A stretch of 64,000 nucleotides of DNA, taken from positions 61,905 to 125,904 of the forward strand of contig NZ_BILX01000014.1 in the NCBI RefSeq assembly GCF_004000785.1, read 5' to 3'. A program made the translations under genes and the position numbers. Shown in pieces: positions 41,991 through 50,556 of the stretch (its first letter is position 1; every line of letters begins with the position of its first letter). The notes below the pieces were generated by a model. It was not told the origin of the DNA. It saw nothing but the letters and a program-made list of their open reading frames with translations, and did no database searches. The DNA is from Paenibacillus ehimensis NBRC 15659 (lineage in GTDB: Bacteria > Bacillota > Bacilli > Paenibacillales > NBRC-103111).

Positions 41991-44900
41991 TTATTTCGGG
42001 AATTTCTTTTGCTGCTTCAGGATGCGCTCCATGACGGCAGCAGCTTGAACACGCGTGAAGTTTTGAAGCGGATCGAAACGATACGTTTTCTTCTTCTGAC
42101 CGGAAAGAAGAACGTTCTCGATGCCCTCGATGAATCCGGCTTTGGACACGGCCTCAACCGCTGGCAAGGCATAGATGTCGATATCTTTCGCATCGGTAAA
42201 TTGCTTTTGCAGCGTCGCCAGAGACTTATTGCTGTCGGAGTTCACTTTCAGCTCTGCCGCTCTCGCAATCATGACGGCCGCATCCTGGCGCGTAATGGCC
42301 TCGTCCGGCTTGAACCGGCCACCGGCATTGCCGCGTGCGATACCAACCCGTGCCGCTGTCTCAATGTACTTATAATCGTACAGCGGATTGGTGCTTGCAA
42401 ACTTCTGCACGTCGCTGAACGTCAGGTTGCCGGAGTATTGGAGCGGAAGATCGAATGCTTTTACAAGCAGCGTTGCAAATTCCCCGCGCGTAATCGATTC
42501 GTTCGGTACAAAGAGCGACTGCAGTTTATTGAGCATAAACCCTTTGGAATAAAGCGTATCAAGCGTATCACGGCCCCACTCGTGGCTCGTAATATCGTTG
42601 AAGCTGTCGTACATGTACATCACTTGGAAATAACCGAAATGATCAATTGGAACAGTGATCGTGTTTTTCTTCGGATCGACTTCACCGCCGATGTTTTTCC
42701 AAGCCAAGGTCGTCATGCCCCGATAATCTTCATAAATATCCATTTGATAAACGGTGACATACTTCCAAGAGTCCTGTCTGATCGAATCGTCATACTTCAG
42801 CGTCAGCTCGCCGCGCTTGGTCGGTACGAACGAATTTTTCAGGTCATTCTCGTTATTCTTTTGGTAAAATCTTACGTTCGCATTATTTACGTCAATATTA
42901 TACGGATCGCGTCCGGAACCTGTAAGAGCTTCTTTCAGCTTGTCCTTGTCTAAATAATCGTCTTGGCCAACAGAACCGGCATTGATCCAGAACAGCTTAC
43001 TGGCTGGGCGGAATTTGCCTGTCGGCTCTTGCAGGAAGAACGATGCGCTGTAGTCCGTGTTATAGGCTTTGTTAACGCGGCCATCCTTAACATTGGCCAA
43101 GCCAAACAACAGCTTGCGGTCCGACGTCAAGTACTGATTCGTTGCTGTCGGTTCGTTGCGCATCAGCTTCGTGTTAGCCGGGAAGCTGAGTTCCAGCTCG
43201 CCCTCGAACAGCTTGTATTTGTTTTGAAGCGGCATCAGCATTTGTGCGCCTTCCACCGCCGTATTCACGTTATTGACCACAAAGCTGCCCTTGGTGCTTT
43301 CTTTGCCGCGGTTAACGGTGAAGCTAATCGTGTTGCGGCCCGCCTTCAAGTTTTCATACCGATAGTAGAAGTAAGGCTTGTTGTCGGACGGGTCGATTTT
43401 GCTGAGCACATTGGCGTCCTTGCCGAAGCTTACACTATCCGCGTTCTCTGCTTCCAGCTTAATATCCACGAAGTTACCGTTGATCGTAGCCACTTCATCT
43501 TTGCCGCTCTTCACAAGCACCGGCTCGATAACACGGTAAGGGACCGGTTCCCGGGAAATCGTGATGCTCCGTGTTTCGGTGATTCCCGTTTTGTTGGAAA
43601 TCATAAATTCGAAGATGACATCCCCTGTAAAAGGAAGAGGAATGCTTGCCGTGTTGATGGCACCTGTCCCGACGCTATTCAGATAGTTTTGCTGTCCGTT
43701 GGCCGGGGAGGCAGGATAATTCCATCCAGTTGCGCTGTCCCGGGCATCGAAAGTAACTACCGGGTTGCCCAAAGCGTCTTTTTTGCGGACGGTCATTTTG
43801 ATGCTGTCTGCGTTCACGAAGTTGCCTACAAAAGATACGTTGTTTGCATTCGTCGCATATTTATCCGGCGTTTGCGCCTTGGTGAATTTCTCCAGCGGGC
43901 TTGGCAAGATATCTCCTACAAATGCGGGAGTCGGCAGCGTAAATTTAAAGATCTCATACTGTACTGTCGTTACAACCGCACCGTTCAAGCGCAGGTTAAT
44001 TTTGACCGTGTTACGTCCTTCGTTGAGCAAATCTTTGTTGTCGTTAGGCAGCCAACGGCTGTCGGCTTTGCTCACATCCAGCATAAAAGTCGATTTAGCA
44101 TTGGTATCGCGGAAATCTCCTGCAACAAGCTTGGTTGTATAACCGTTAACGGACACCTCGACATTGGCATACTCAGCTTCAGGCAAGTTCATGATTTTCG
44201 CCTGCAAGCAAGGGGTACCGCCTGTGCCTGGAGTACAATAAGGCGTCTCCAATGCAGCGTTTTTGATGACCATATTGTTATAGAAGTTAACCGGAATAAT
44301 GTACGGCGTACTCGTGATCACCAGCGGGAAGTCCAGCTTGCCGTTTGTTGCACCGTTTGGTACTACAGACATGATGGCTCTTCCATCACGAATGCCATTC
44401 ACTTGTACCTTCCATTTTTGCTGCGTACCGTCAGGTCCAACATAAGTCGCAGCAATACCAGTAGCATCTCCACCGATATGAGCCTTAACGCTACCCGCCG
44501 GAGCTACACCTGTCGTATAAATATAGAACGTAGATGGCAATTCACTAATTTCATTATCGCCATTTTCGTTAAGGGCCACTTCAACCGGTTGATTCGTTAC
44601 CGGGTCTGTGCCAAGATCCTTGGTTACTTTCGTTACATAAGGTGCAGCCGGATCAAAATAATTGAACGTAAACGTCTGCTGCGGCGCTTGTCCTACCAAG
44701 CCGCTACCTGTATAGAACGTCACGATAAGCGTCTGATTCCGGTTCGTCGGAAGAGTCAGCGGAATAGAACCTAAATCAAATACTTTATAGGTCGAGGTTG
44801 ACTCCTTTGAGATTTCATCCAGCGGCTTCGGAGTCGTACCCGAGAAATATACTCGTTGGGTTGCCGGGCTCCCGCCTACTACGGTGATATCTGCATACAC

Positions 44901-45773
44901 ATATTGCGTAACGTTTGGAGAACCCGGGGCCAGATCGACCTTCATTTTACCCGTCAGGTTAGCCGTCGTTTGATTCAGTTGCGGAAACGGATCGTTCACC
45001 AGCTTCTGTTTTCCAGAACCAGTGTCTAAAGCGGCGTCAAACAAAAAAGGTTTACCATTGTTGAAAATGAACTTTCTGGTCGTCGTGTACGTATTCGTGT
45101 TGTTGCTGGCGACAATTTTAAAGATGTTGTCCCCGGCTTGCATGTTGAAATCCGTGTTCCGGTTCGGAATGAACGTAAAGTCGCCATTGTTGCTGCGGAA
45201 CGCGGTGATCGGATTGGCTTGGCCAAGCAAGTAGCCTTGAACCGTCGTCGCATTTGGCGATTTACCTGTAATCACATACGCCGTTTGCGTCGGGTCCTTC
45301 GGATACATTTGGCCGTCATCAATCGGTACGTCGTTAAATTTCAAGTCCGTAATGTTCGTTGTCGGCGTGAAGGTCAGGTAGGCCGGTTGGGAAGAAATCT
45401 TCGTGACGTCCCCCATCGTAAACGTAATTTTGTTCGTCCCTTCGGACAGCTTAACGCTATTGAAGGTCACTTCATAAGGGCCCGTCTTCATACCCTTGTT
45501 GGACTTGTTTTCTACCGGGTTTCCGGGGCTGGTCGTTACGTTCTCAATCTCATAATAAATAGAAGAGATCTGAGCATCGTCGATATTATCGATTTCAATG
45601 GAAATGTTGACCGTCTCGCTGGTGACCGGAGTCGGGCTTGCCGCTGTCGTACTGTATCCTTTGACTTTCATCAGCGAGCCGCCGGCGGCCATCGCGGAAA
45701 ACGGTACGATCATCGACACCAGCAGGGCAACGATAACCGCAAAGCTGACGGCACGATTGGTAAGTCGTTTCAA
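41991..45773 (-). CDS. Large secreted surface protein with three C-terminal SLH domains
   Basis: 1260 residues from TTG 45773, chosen because AAGGAGGT lies 7 bases upstream and the signal peptide begins there (KRLTNRAVSFAVIVALLVSM, cleavage after AMA). About 1000 residues of beta-sandwich, Ig-like modules follow. Three SLH repeats occupy about 1070-1255 (MLNKLQSLFVPNESITRGE, IARGNAGGRFKPDEAITRQD, FIEGIENVLLSG...DPLQNFTRVQ). Anchored to wall polysaccharide from the C-terminal end, opposite to its neighbour at 38339. It could be a second S-layer or cell-surface scaffold protein. No catalytic domain is recognised. Confidence 0.88.
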   Translation of the reverse strand: MKRLTNRAVSFAVIVALLVSMIVPFSAMAAGGSLMKVKGYSTTAASPTPVTSETVNISIEIDNIDDAQISSIYYEIENVTTSPGNPVENKSNKGMKTGPYEVTFNSVKLSEGTNKITFTMGDVTKISSQPAYLTFTPTTNITDLKFNDVPIDDGQMYPKDPTQTAYVITGKSPNATTVQGYLLGQANPITAFRSNNGDFTFIPNRNTDFNMQAGDNIFKIVASNNTNTYTTTRKFIFNNGKPFLFDAALDTGSGKQKLVNDPFPQLNQTTANLTGKMKVDLAPGSPNVTQYVYADITVVGGSPATQRVYFSGTTPKPLDEISKESTSTYKVFDLGSIPLTLPTNRNQTLIVTFYTGSGLVGQAPQQTFTFNYFDPAAPYVTKVTKDLGTDPVTNQPVEVALNENGDNEISELPSTFYIYTTGVAPAGSVKAHIGGDATGIAATYVGPDGTQQKWKVQVNGIRDGRAIMSVVPNGATNGKLDFPLVITSTPYIIPVNFYNNMVIKNAALETPYCTPGTGGTPCLQAKIMNLPEAEYANVEVSVNGYTTKLVAGDFRDTNAKSTFMLDVSKADSRWLPNDNKDLLNEGRNTVKINLRLNGAVVTTVQYEIFKFTLPTPAFVGDILPSPLEKFTKAQTPDKYATNANNVSFVGNFVNADSIKMTVRKKDALGNPVVTFDARDSATGWNYPASPANGQQNYLNSVGTGAINTASIPLPFTGDVIFEFMISNKTGITETRSITISREPVPYRVIEPVLVKSGKDEVATINGNFVDIKLEAENADSVSFGKDANVLSKIDPSDNKPYFYYRYENLKAGRNTISFTVNRGKESTKGSFVVNNVNTAVEGAQMLMPLQNKYKLFEGELELSFPANTKLMRNEPTATNQYLTSDRKLLFGLANVKDGRVNKAYNTDYSASFFLQEPTGKFRPASKLFWINAGSVGQDDYLDKDKLKEALTGSGRDPYNIDVNNANVRFYQKNNENDLKNSFVPTKRGELTLKYDDSIRQDSWKYVTVYQMDIYEDYRGMTTLAWKNIGGEVDPKKNTITVPIDHFGYFQVMYMYDSFNDITSHEWGRDTLDTLYSKGFMLNKLQSLFVPNESITRGEFATLLVKAFDLPLQYSGNLTFSDVQKFASTNPLYDYKYIETAARVGIARGNAGGRFKPDEAITRQDAAVMIARAAELKVNSDSNKSLATLQKQFTDAKDIDIYALPAVEAVSKAGFIEGIENVLLSGQKKKTYRFDPLQNFTRVQAAAVMERILKQQKKFPK

Positions 45774-45954
45774 AAGAAGTACCTCCTTATGTACTAAAAA
45801 TGTAGGCAAATTAACGATTCAAAGCAATCCGGTTAGAAACAACCTCCCCCGCCTGAAACCGGCAAAAGTTTGACATCATTCGCCAAAAAAATAGTTGTAC
45901 TTTACATATCGGCCAAACGTCCTCGTTTTTTTAGGGAAATTTGCAAGGAAGCGC

Positions 45955-45989
45955 AACAAAAAATCCCAAACCGGTCAAGGTCTGGGATT
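45955..45989 (-). terminator. Terminator after the TagO/WecA-type gene
   Basis: On the minus strand AATCCCA/TGGGATT plus an inner ACC/GGT, separated by single-base bulges, is followed by a T run. It lies about 50 bases beyond the stop codon. Confidence 0.75.
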
Positions 45990-46037
45990 ATCCGTGTCTA
46001 TTTTTATACTACAAAGGTTCTATTTTATGCTAAGTCG

Positions 46038-47168
46038 TCATTTGGACATCCGGGAACGAGTGCTAAGCTGCATCGTTTTCACACGGATTTTATTTAGAAA
46101 ATGAAGCACCGGTTTTTTGGTTTTGCTGATAATGCCGATCGCTTCTGCGCCAAGCACCAGCACAAAGAGCAGAATCGCAATCAAAATTACGGCACCCCAT
46201 AGGGCGTCCTGCTCCGACATGAAAGAAAGCAGCACGGCGGAAGAGCCGAAAAATACGGCGATCCCGTATATAATGAGCACCGTTGTCCGGTGGCTGAAGC
46301 CTAGCTGGAGCAAGCAGTGATGCAAGTGGCTTTTGTCTGCGGCCGAAATCGGCAAGTTGTTGACCCACCGGCGCATAATGGCAAAGAACGTATCGGACAA
46401 TGGTACCCCTAAGATCATGATCGGTACCAACAAGGACACGACAGTCGCCTGCTTAAATCCGAGCACAGACAGCGTAGCCAGACAAAACCCGAGGAACAGG
46501 GCTCCCGAGTCGCCCATAAAAATTTTGGCCGGGTGAAAATTGTAGAACAAAAATCCGGCAATAGAGCCGAGCAGTACGACGCACAGCAACGCGACAGTAA
46601 CGTTCCCCATCATCAGCGCCAGTACCAGAATCGTCGTCGTTGCAATCCCCGATACTCCGGCGGACAAACCGTCCAAGCCGTCGATCAGGTTAATGGCGTT
46701 GGTCACTCCTACGATCCAGAAGATCGTCAGCGGAACGGCAAGCCATGTTAAAGAAACGGCCCCTTCGCCAAAAGGCAGGTTGACCAGATCAATCACAGCC
46801 CCGGAATAGACCACCACACTAGCCGCCAAAATTTGACCGAGTAACTTGATTTTGGGCGACAGGTCAAAACGATCGTCCAGCGCGCCGATCAATACGACAA
46901 TCGCCCCACCCACCAGAAGACCGAAAACAACATCTGTTTTTAATGTATTTATAGCAGGAGAAACAACGAAATAAGCTGCGATGAATGCAATAAAAATAGC
47001 TAATCCGCCGAGTCGCGGCATGATCCGGCTATGTACTTTGCGATGATTCGGCGCATCCACGGCACCAACCCAAAAAGCAAAGCGTTTTACCAGCGGTGTC
47101 ATCAGCAATGCGATCAGTAATGCAGCAACAAAGCCGATACCGTATAACAAGTTCATGTGTGTTTTCAC
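46038..47168 (-). CDS. Undecaprenyl-phosphate sugar-1-phosphate transferase (MraY/WecA/TagO family)
   Basis: 376-residue polytopic membrane enzyme that starts a cell-wall glycopolymer by moving GlcNAc-1-phosphate (or a similar residue) from UDP-sugar to undecaprenyl phosphate. Family motifs: DDRFDLSPKIK, NAINLIDGLDGLSAG, FMGDSGALFLGF and HLHHCLLQLG. It precedes the SLH protein gene and follows csaB, so it probably initiates the secondary cell-wall polysaccharide that holds SLH proteins, though a teichoic acid role is also possible. Start: GTG 47168 (GGGG only 2 bases away) or ATG 47156 (14 bases away); neither spacing is ideal. Confidence 0.92.
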   Translation of the reverse strand: MKTHMNLLYGIGFVAALLIALLMTPLVKRFAFWVGAVDAPNHRKVHSRIMPRLGGLAIFIAFIAAYFVVSPAINTLKTDVVFGLLVGGAIVVLIGALDDRFDLSPKIKLLGQILAASVVVYSGAVIDLVNLPFGEGAVSLTWLAVPLTIFWIVGVTNAINLIDGLDGLSAGVSGIATTTILVLALMMGNVTVALLCVVLLGSIAGFLFYNFHPAKIFMGDSGALFLGFCLATLSVLGFKQATVVSLLVPIMILGVPLSDTFFAIMRRWVNNLPISAADKSHLHHCLLQLGFSHRTTVLIIYGIAVFFGSSAVLLSFMSEQDALWGAVILIAILLFVLVLGAEAIGIISKTKKPVLHFLNKIRVKTMQLSTRSRMSK

Positions 47169-47206
47169 AGCCCCTTTTTTCTATGACAAAACCCCAAACA
47201 CTTCAA

Positions 47207-47235
47207 ATTATACCTTGACGGCTTCCGAAATACCA
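47207..47235 (-). promoter_or_regulatory. Possible promoter of the TagO/WecA-type gene
   Basis: A perfect TATAAT on the minus strand (47207-47212), 17 bases downstream of a poor -35 TGGTAT (47230-47235). The rest of the 47236-47392 spacer shows nothing clear. Confidence 0.3.
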
Positions 47236-47392
47236 TCATGAATTTAGGCAATTTGGGCGGTTTTTCAGGTTGTTTTCATAGGTATTATCAGGTTTCCGCA
47301 CATTTTCCTCTCTACGATTCACTTTCACTGCAAATTACGGCAAAACAAGCATACTTTTATTGCATAGCCTATTCTTATTCATTCGTTTTATG

Positions 47393-48502
47393 CTAATTGC
47401 GAAAATAAGAAGCAATTTGTTCCGCGGGGCGCCCGGCTTCGACTTTCAGCCGCTCAATGGCCGGCTGTTTCTCGTGCTTCCATGCTTCCACGCCGTTCCA
47501 CAGCCGCAAGGTCTCTTCGGCCAGCGCGTTCGCATCGGGCTTTTGGGTGCTGCAAGCAGCTTTGACCCCGAGACGATTCAAAAATTGATCAATCTTCGGA
47601 TCGTACGACAGGCCGACCATGGGAACGAATTGTCCCGCCGCATAAATCAAAGAATGAAGACGCATTCCGACCAACACCCGGCAGGAAGCAACCTCCGCGA
47701 GCATATCCTGCGGATGATCAATCGGAGGGGTTATGCTCATCCGCTCTTTGTAGAGTTCCCCCATGCGTTCCATCACATACAATGAAGCTTGCTCGTCCGA
47801 TGGCAAATGAAACGGCAGGAAACGAATGTGGGCGTCCGATTGTTCCAGCACAAGCTTAAGCCCATCGGCAACAGCCTGGAGCTCGGAGCGGTCTTCGTTC
47901 CAGAATCGAACAGATACCCCAATAACAGGCTTCGCAATCGTATCTCCTGCTGGCGAGCGTTGTTCGCGTAGCGATAAACCCATCACCGGATCCGGCACCA
48001 CTTCCACCCGGTCTGCTGGAACGCCCATTCGCCCGAGCAGCGCTTTCGATTCGTCATCTCTGACAGAGATAAACGCGCAGCGGTTGAAGGCAGAACGAAT
48101 CCAACCGTAGAAAAACGGCCGGTGTACGGGACCGATTCCTTGCGAATAAATAAATACGGGCTTTCGAAGCCATTGAGCAAGCCGGATAATGGCAATATAG
48201 TAAGGGATCGTTTTCGTTCCGGTTTCATCCTGCAGCAGACTGCCGCCTCCGCTTATCAGCCCGTCGGCTCCGCGCAGCGTTCGCCATACCTCTGCGGGCC
48301 GCATCCGGTGAGCGGCTTCTACGCCGTAAGTTCGGGCCGTTTCCTCCGGGTTTATGGACAGAACGACAGGGACGAATGTTACGCCCTGTCGTTCTCCTTG
48401 TTCCTTCAAAGCCAGCAGAATCGATTGCAGCACGGCCTCGTCGCCGCTGTTATGAAATCCGTAGTAACCGGACAATACTATTCGCTTAACCGGGGTACCC
48501 AA
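47393..48502 (-). CDS. csaB: Polysaccharide pyruvyltransferase CsaB
   Basis: 369 residues. CsaB adds a pyruvyl ketal to the secondary cell-wall polysaccharide, creating the ligand for SLH domains. Family marks: opening KRIVLSGYYGFHNSGDEAVL, SGGGSLLQDETG, and VLVGMRLHSLIYAAGQFVP. No ATG start exists. The TTG at 48502 has AAGGAG 9 bases upstream, whereas the TTG at 48511 abuts that site. The 5' end therefore overlaps the end of the upstream DUF5693 gene by 25 bases, implying translational coupling. Three SLH proteins in this window are its expected clients. Confidence 0.94.
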   Translation of the reverse strand: MGTPVKRIVLSGYYGFHNSGDEAVLQSILLALKEQGERQGVTFVPVVLSINPEETARTYGVEAAHRMRPAEVWRTLRGADGLISGGGSLLQDETGTKTIPYYIAIIRLAQWLRKPVFIYSQGIGPVHRPFFYGWIRSAFNRCAFISVRDDESKALLGRMGVPADRVEVVPDPVMGLSLREQRSPAGDTIAKPVIGVSVRFWNEDRSELQAVADGLKLVLEQSDAHIRFLPFHLPSDEQASLYVMERMGELYKERMSITPPIDHPQDMLAEVASCRVLVGMRLHSLIYAAGQFVPMVGLSYDPKIDQFLNRLGVKAACSTQKPDANALAEETLRLWNGVEAWKHEKQPAIERLKVEAGRPAEQIASYFRN

Positions 48503-50523
48503 CGCCGCCAACTCCTTGCAATAATTTCCCAGACCACAATCAAAACGGTTCCGATCAACAGGCCGAAAGCCAATCCGTATACGACGCGAATCGACGAGAT
48601 GACGAGCGGTGTGTGCAGATGCGCGAACGTATCTACGACCGAAGCTTGACCGATCACACCGATCAGAACAAGCAGAAGCGCGCTGCGGTACTTATAGCAC
48701 AAGTAAGCTCCGAGCAGGAACAAAGGATGGGAGATCAAAAACTCCTTCGTCCGCGGCCGTACACCGAGAGTATTTTCCAAAAAGGATCGGAAATATCGTT
48801 CGAACGACGAAGCCTGCCCCTCGTTTCCGGTACGCGAAATGTAATAATAACCCGCGGCCGCAACGACTACGGCGACAATGACCCATAAAACACGAATGTT
48901 CGCGTGAAGGAAGCCTTGAATTCGCCGCACTTTGTCGCGGTAAGAAGTATCGTCGCTAAACAACAGCCAGTAGAGCACCGTTAGTGCGATTGGGGCCGCA
49001 TGCAGGATGCCAACGCCGCGGAATTGCTCCAATACAAGAGAATACGTGACTTGGTTCAGCAAGCCGACGATAAATAAAGCGCCGATGAGGGAAAGAAGGG
49101 TTGTCCGCAGAAGCAGAACGAGTGCAAACAACCATTTGTTTCCATCCCTGCGGTTTAGCTTATTCCGCGCCGTTCGGATTGCAACCATGATGGCCAGAGT
49201 CGGCGCGCAGGTTCCTGCCCCAAGCGCCAACGCTTGTGAAAATAAGCTGCTGTTCCAGACATACATGCCTCCCGAACCAACCACGCCAAGCAAAAAGACA
49301 ACTAAAGCAAGCTCAGGGACGAAAAACGAGATCGTCAGCGCAATTAAAGCGATGGCTCCAAGCGACAGCAGCGCTTTGGCGATCGGCTGCCATCCGGAAT
49401 GCACCGGCACAAACGCCGTTGCCGGCCCGGTCTGATAGCCTACCTTTTGAATCTGCGGAATGGCTCCGTCCGGACCCTTCACGGTCAAGTAAATCGAATC
49501 AAGCGGATGTACGATTTTCCCTTTGTCCATACTCTTTACCGCTTTGGCATGGAGGAAAATCATCCGGATGTTGCGGTCTTTCACCGCCAGCAAAAACCGG
49601 TCCGCATAATCTTGAATACGGCCCTTCAGCTCTTGCGGAGTAATATTCTCCGTCAACTTCTGGGAGTCGGATTCCGTGAGCGGGTGAAGACGGACCACGT
49701 TGTAATCGATCTTCTTCGCAATACTGTTGAAGCCGCGTGGCGGCGTCTTTTGATACAAGGCTTCTGTCGAGGCCAGGCCGATCTGATGCTTTTTCATGAG
49801 CTCGGCCATCAGATCGAGATTATGCAAATCTTTATCACTTATGAATCCGGGCACGGTTTCGCCGTCGATAATCATTCGCTTTACCCCGAGAGCCTTCAAT
49901 CTTCCCAGCAGCTCGTCCATGCGGGCCTCATCAAAAGCCCTTCGGTTGGATAGCCGGATGACAATCGTGTACCCCTTTTCCTTAAGCAGCTGCATGGTGA
50001 TCGGATCCGGGTCCATCGTTTTCAAAAGCGCATCTTCCATCGCCATCTCGATGATCATGCCGGGCTGATTTTTGTAGCTCCATGCTCTGGTATTGACATT
50101 CAACTCGGCAAACGCTTTTTGAATCATCGGCTGAAGCTGCTGCTCGGATTCTTTTTCCGCGAACAACAGATACGTATAGTTTTCATTCGGCGAAATGGGC
50201 GTCTGGGTCAAAGCGGACGCTTCATGCGATGTAAACAGCTCGATGCGACGGCTCAGCTTCAGCTCGTTGAGAGTCGCTTCATAGACAGCCATGGACTGAA
50301 TGCCATGCTGCTTCATCTCGTCCAACTGCTCCAATACGAATTTGCGGGGGTCCGTTTGCAAATCGGATATTTCCAGCAAATTACGGTAGTCGAAGACGAA
50401 CTCTACCTTTCGTCCCGTTTTCTGCTCCGTCTCATTGCGCTCGAACGCTACGGGGAGGGAGGCCAGCATCCCGAGGATAACCAGCCACCACAACCACTTA
50501 AGCGCGCGTTGGTTCCATTTCAT
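48478..50523 (-). CDS. DUF5693 family membrane protein
   Basis: 681 residues from ATG 50523 (AAGGGA site). One N-terminal membrane segment (LKWLWWLVILGMLASLPVAF), a soluble extracellular alpha/beta domain (about 35-380, with VIRLSNRRAFDEARMDELL and RMIIDGETVPGF), then roughly nine hydrophobic segments to the end. DUF5693 proteins are encoded next to csaB in many Paenibacillus-type genomes. The function is unknown; conserved linkage to csaB suggests a part in secondary cell-wall polysaccharide assembly or export. Confidence 0.85.
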   Translation of the reverse strand: MKWNQRALKWLWWLVILGMLASLPVAFERNETEQKTGRKVEFVFDYRNLLEISDLQTDPRKFVLEQLDEMKQHGIQSMAVYEATLNELKLSRRIELFTSHEASALTQTPISPNENYTYLLFAEKESEQQLQPMIQKAFAELNVNTRAWSYKNQPGMIIEMAMEDALLKTMDPDPITMQLLKEKGYTIVIRLSNRRAFDEARMDELLGRLKALGVKRMIIDGETVPGFISDKDLHNLDLMAELMKKHQIGLASTEALYQKTPPRGFNSIAKKIDYNVVRLHPLTESDSQKLTENITPQELKGRIQDYADRFLLAVKDRNIRMIFLHAKAVKSMDKGKIVHPLDSIYLTVKGPDGAIPQIQKVGYQTGPATAFVPVHSGWQPIAKALLSLGAIALIALTISFFVPELALVVFLLGVVGSGGMYVWNSSLFSQALALGAGTCAPTLAIMVAIRTARNKLNRRDGNKWLFALVLLLRTTLLSLIGALFIVGLLNQVTYSLVLEQFRGVGILHAAPIALTVLYWLLFSDDTSYRDKVRRIQGFLHANIRVLWVIVAVVVAAAGYYYISRTGNEGQASSFERYFRSFLENTLGVRPRTKEFLISHPLFLLGAYLCYKYRSALLLVLIGVIGQASVVDTFAHLHTPLVISSIRVVYGLAFGLLIGTVLIVVWEIIARSWRRWVPRLSE

Positions 50524-50556
50524 GTACGTTCCCTTCAACACTGCCCACTCCCAAAG

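Noticed and set aside
42963..44774. A 603-codon plus-strand frame antisense to the C-terminal-SLH protein
   Set aside because: Shadow of a real gene with skewed codon use; no recognisable motif and a composition unlike any protein here.
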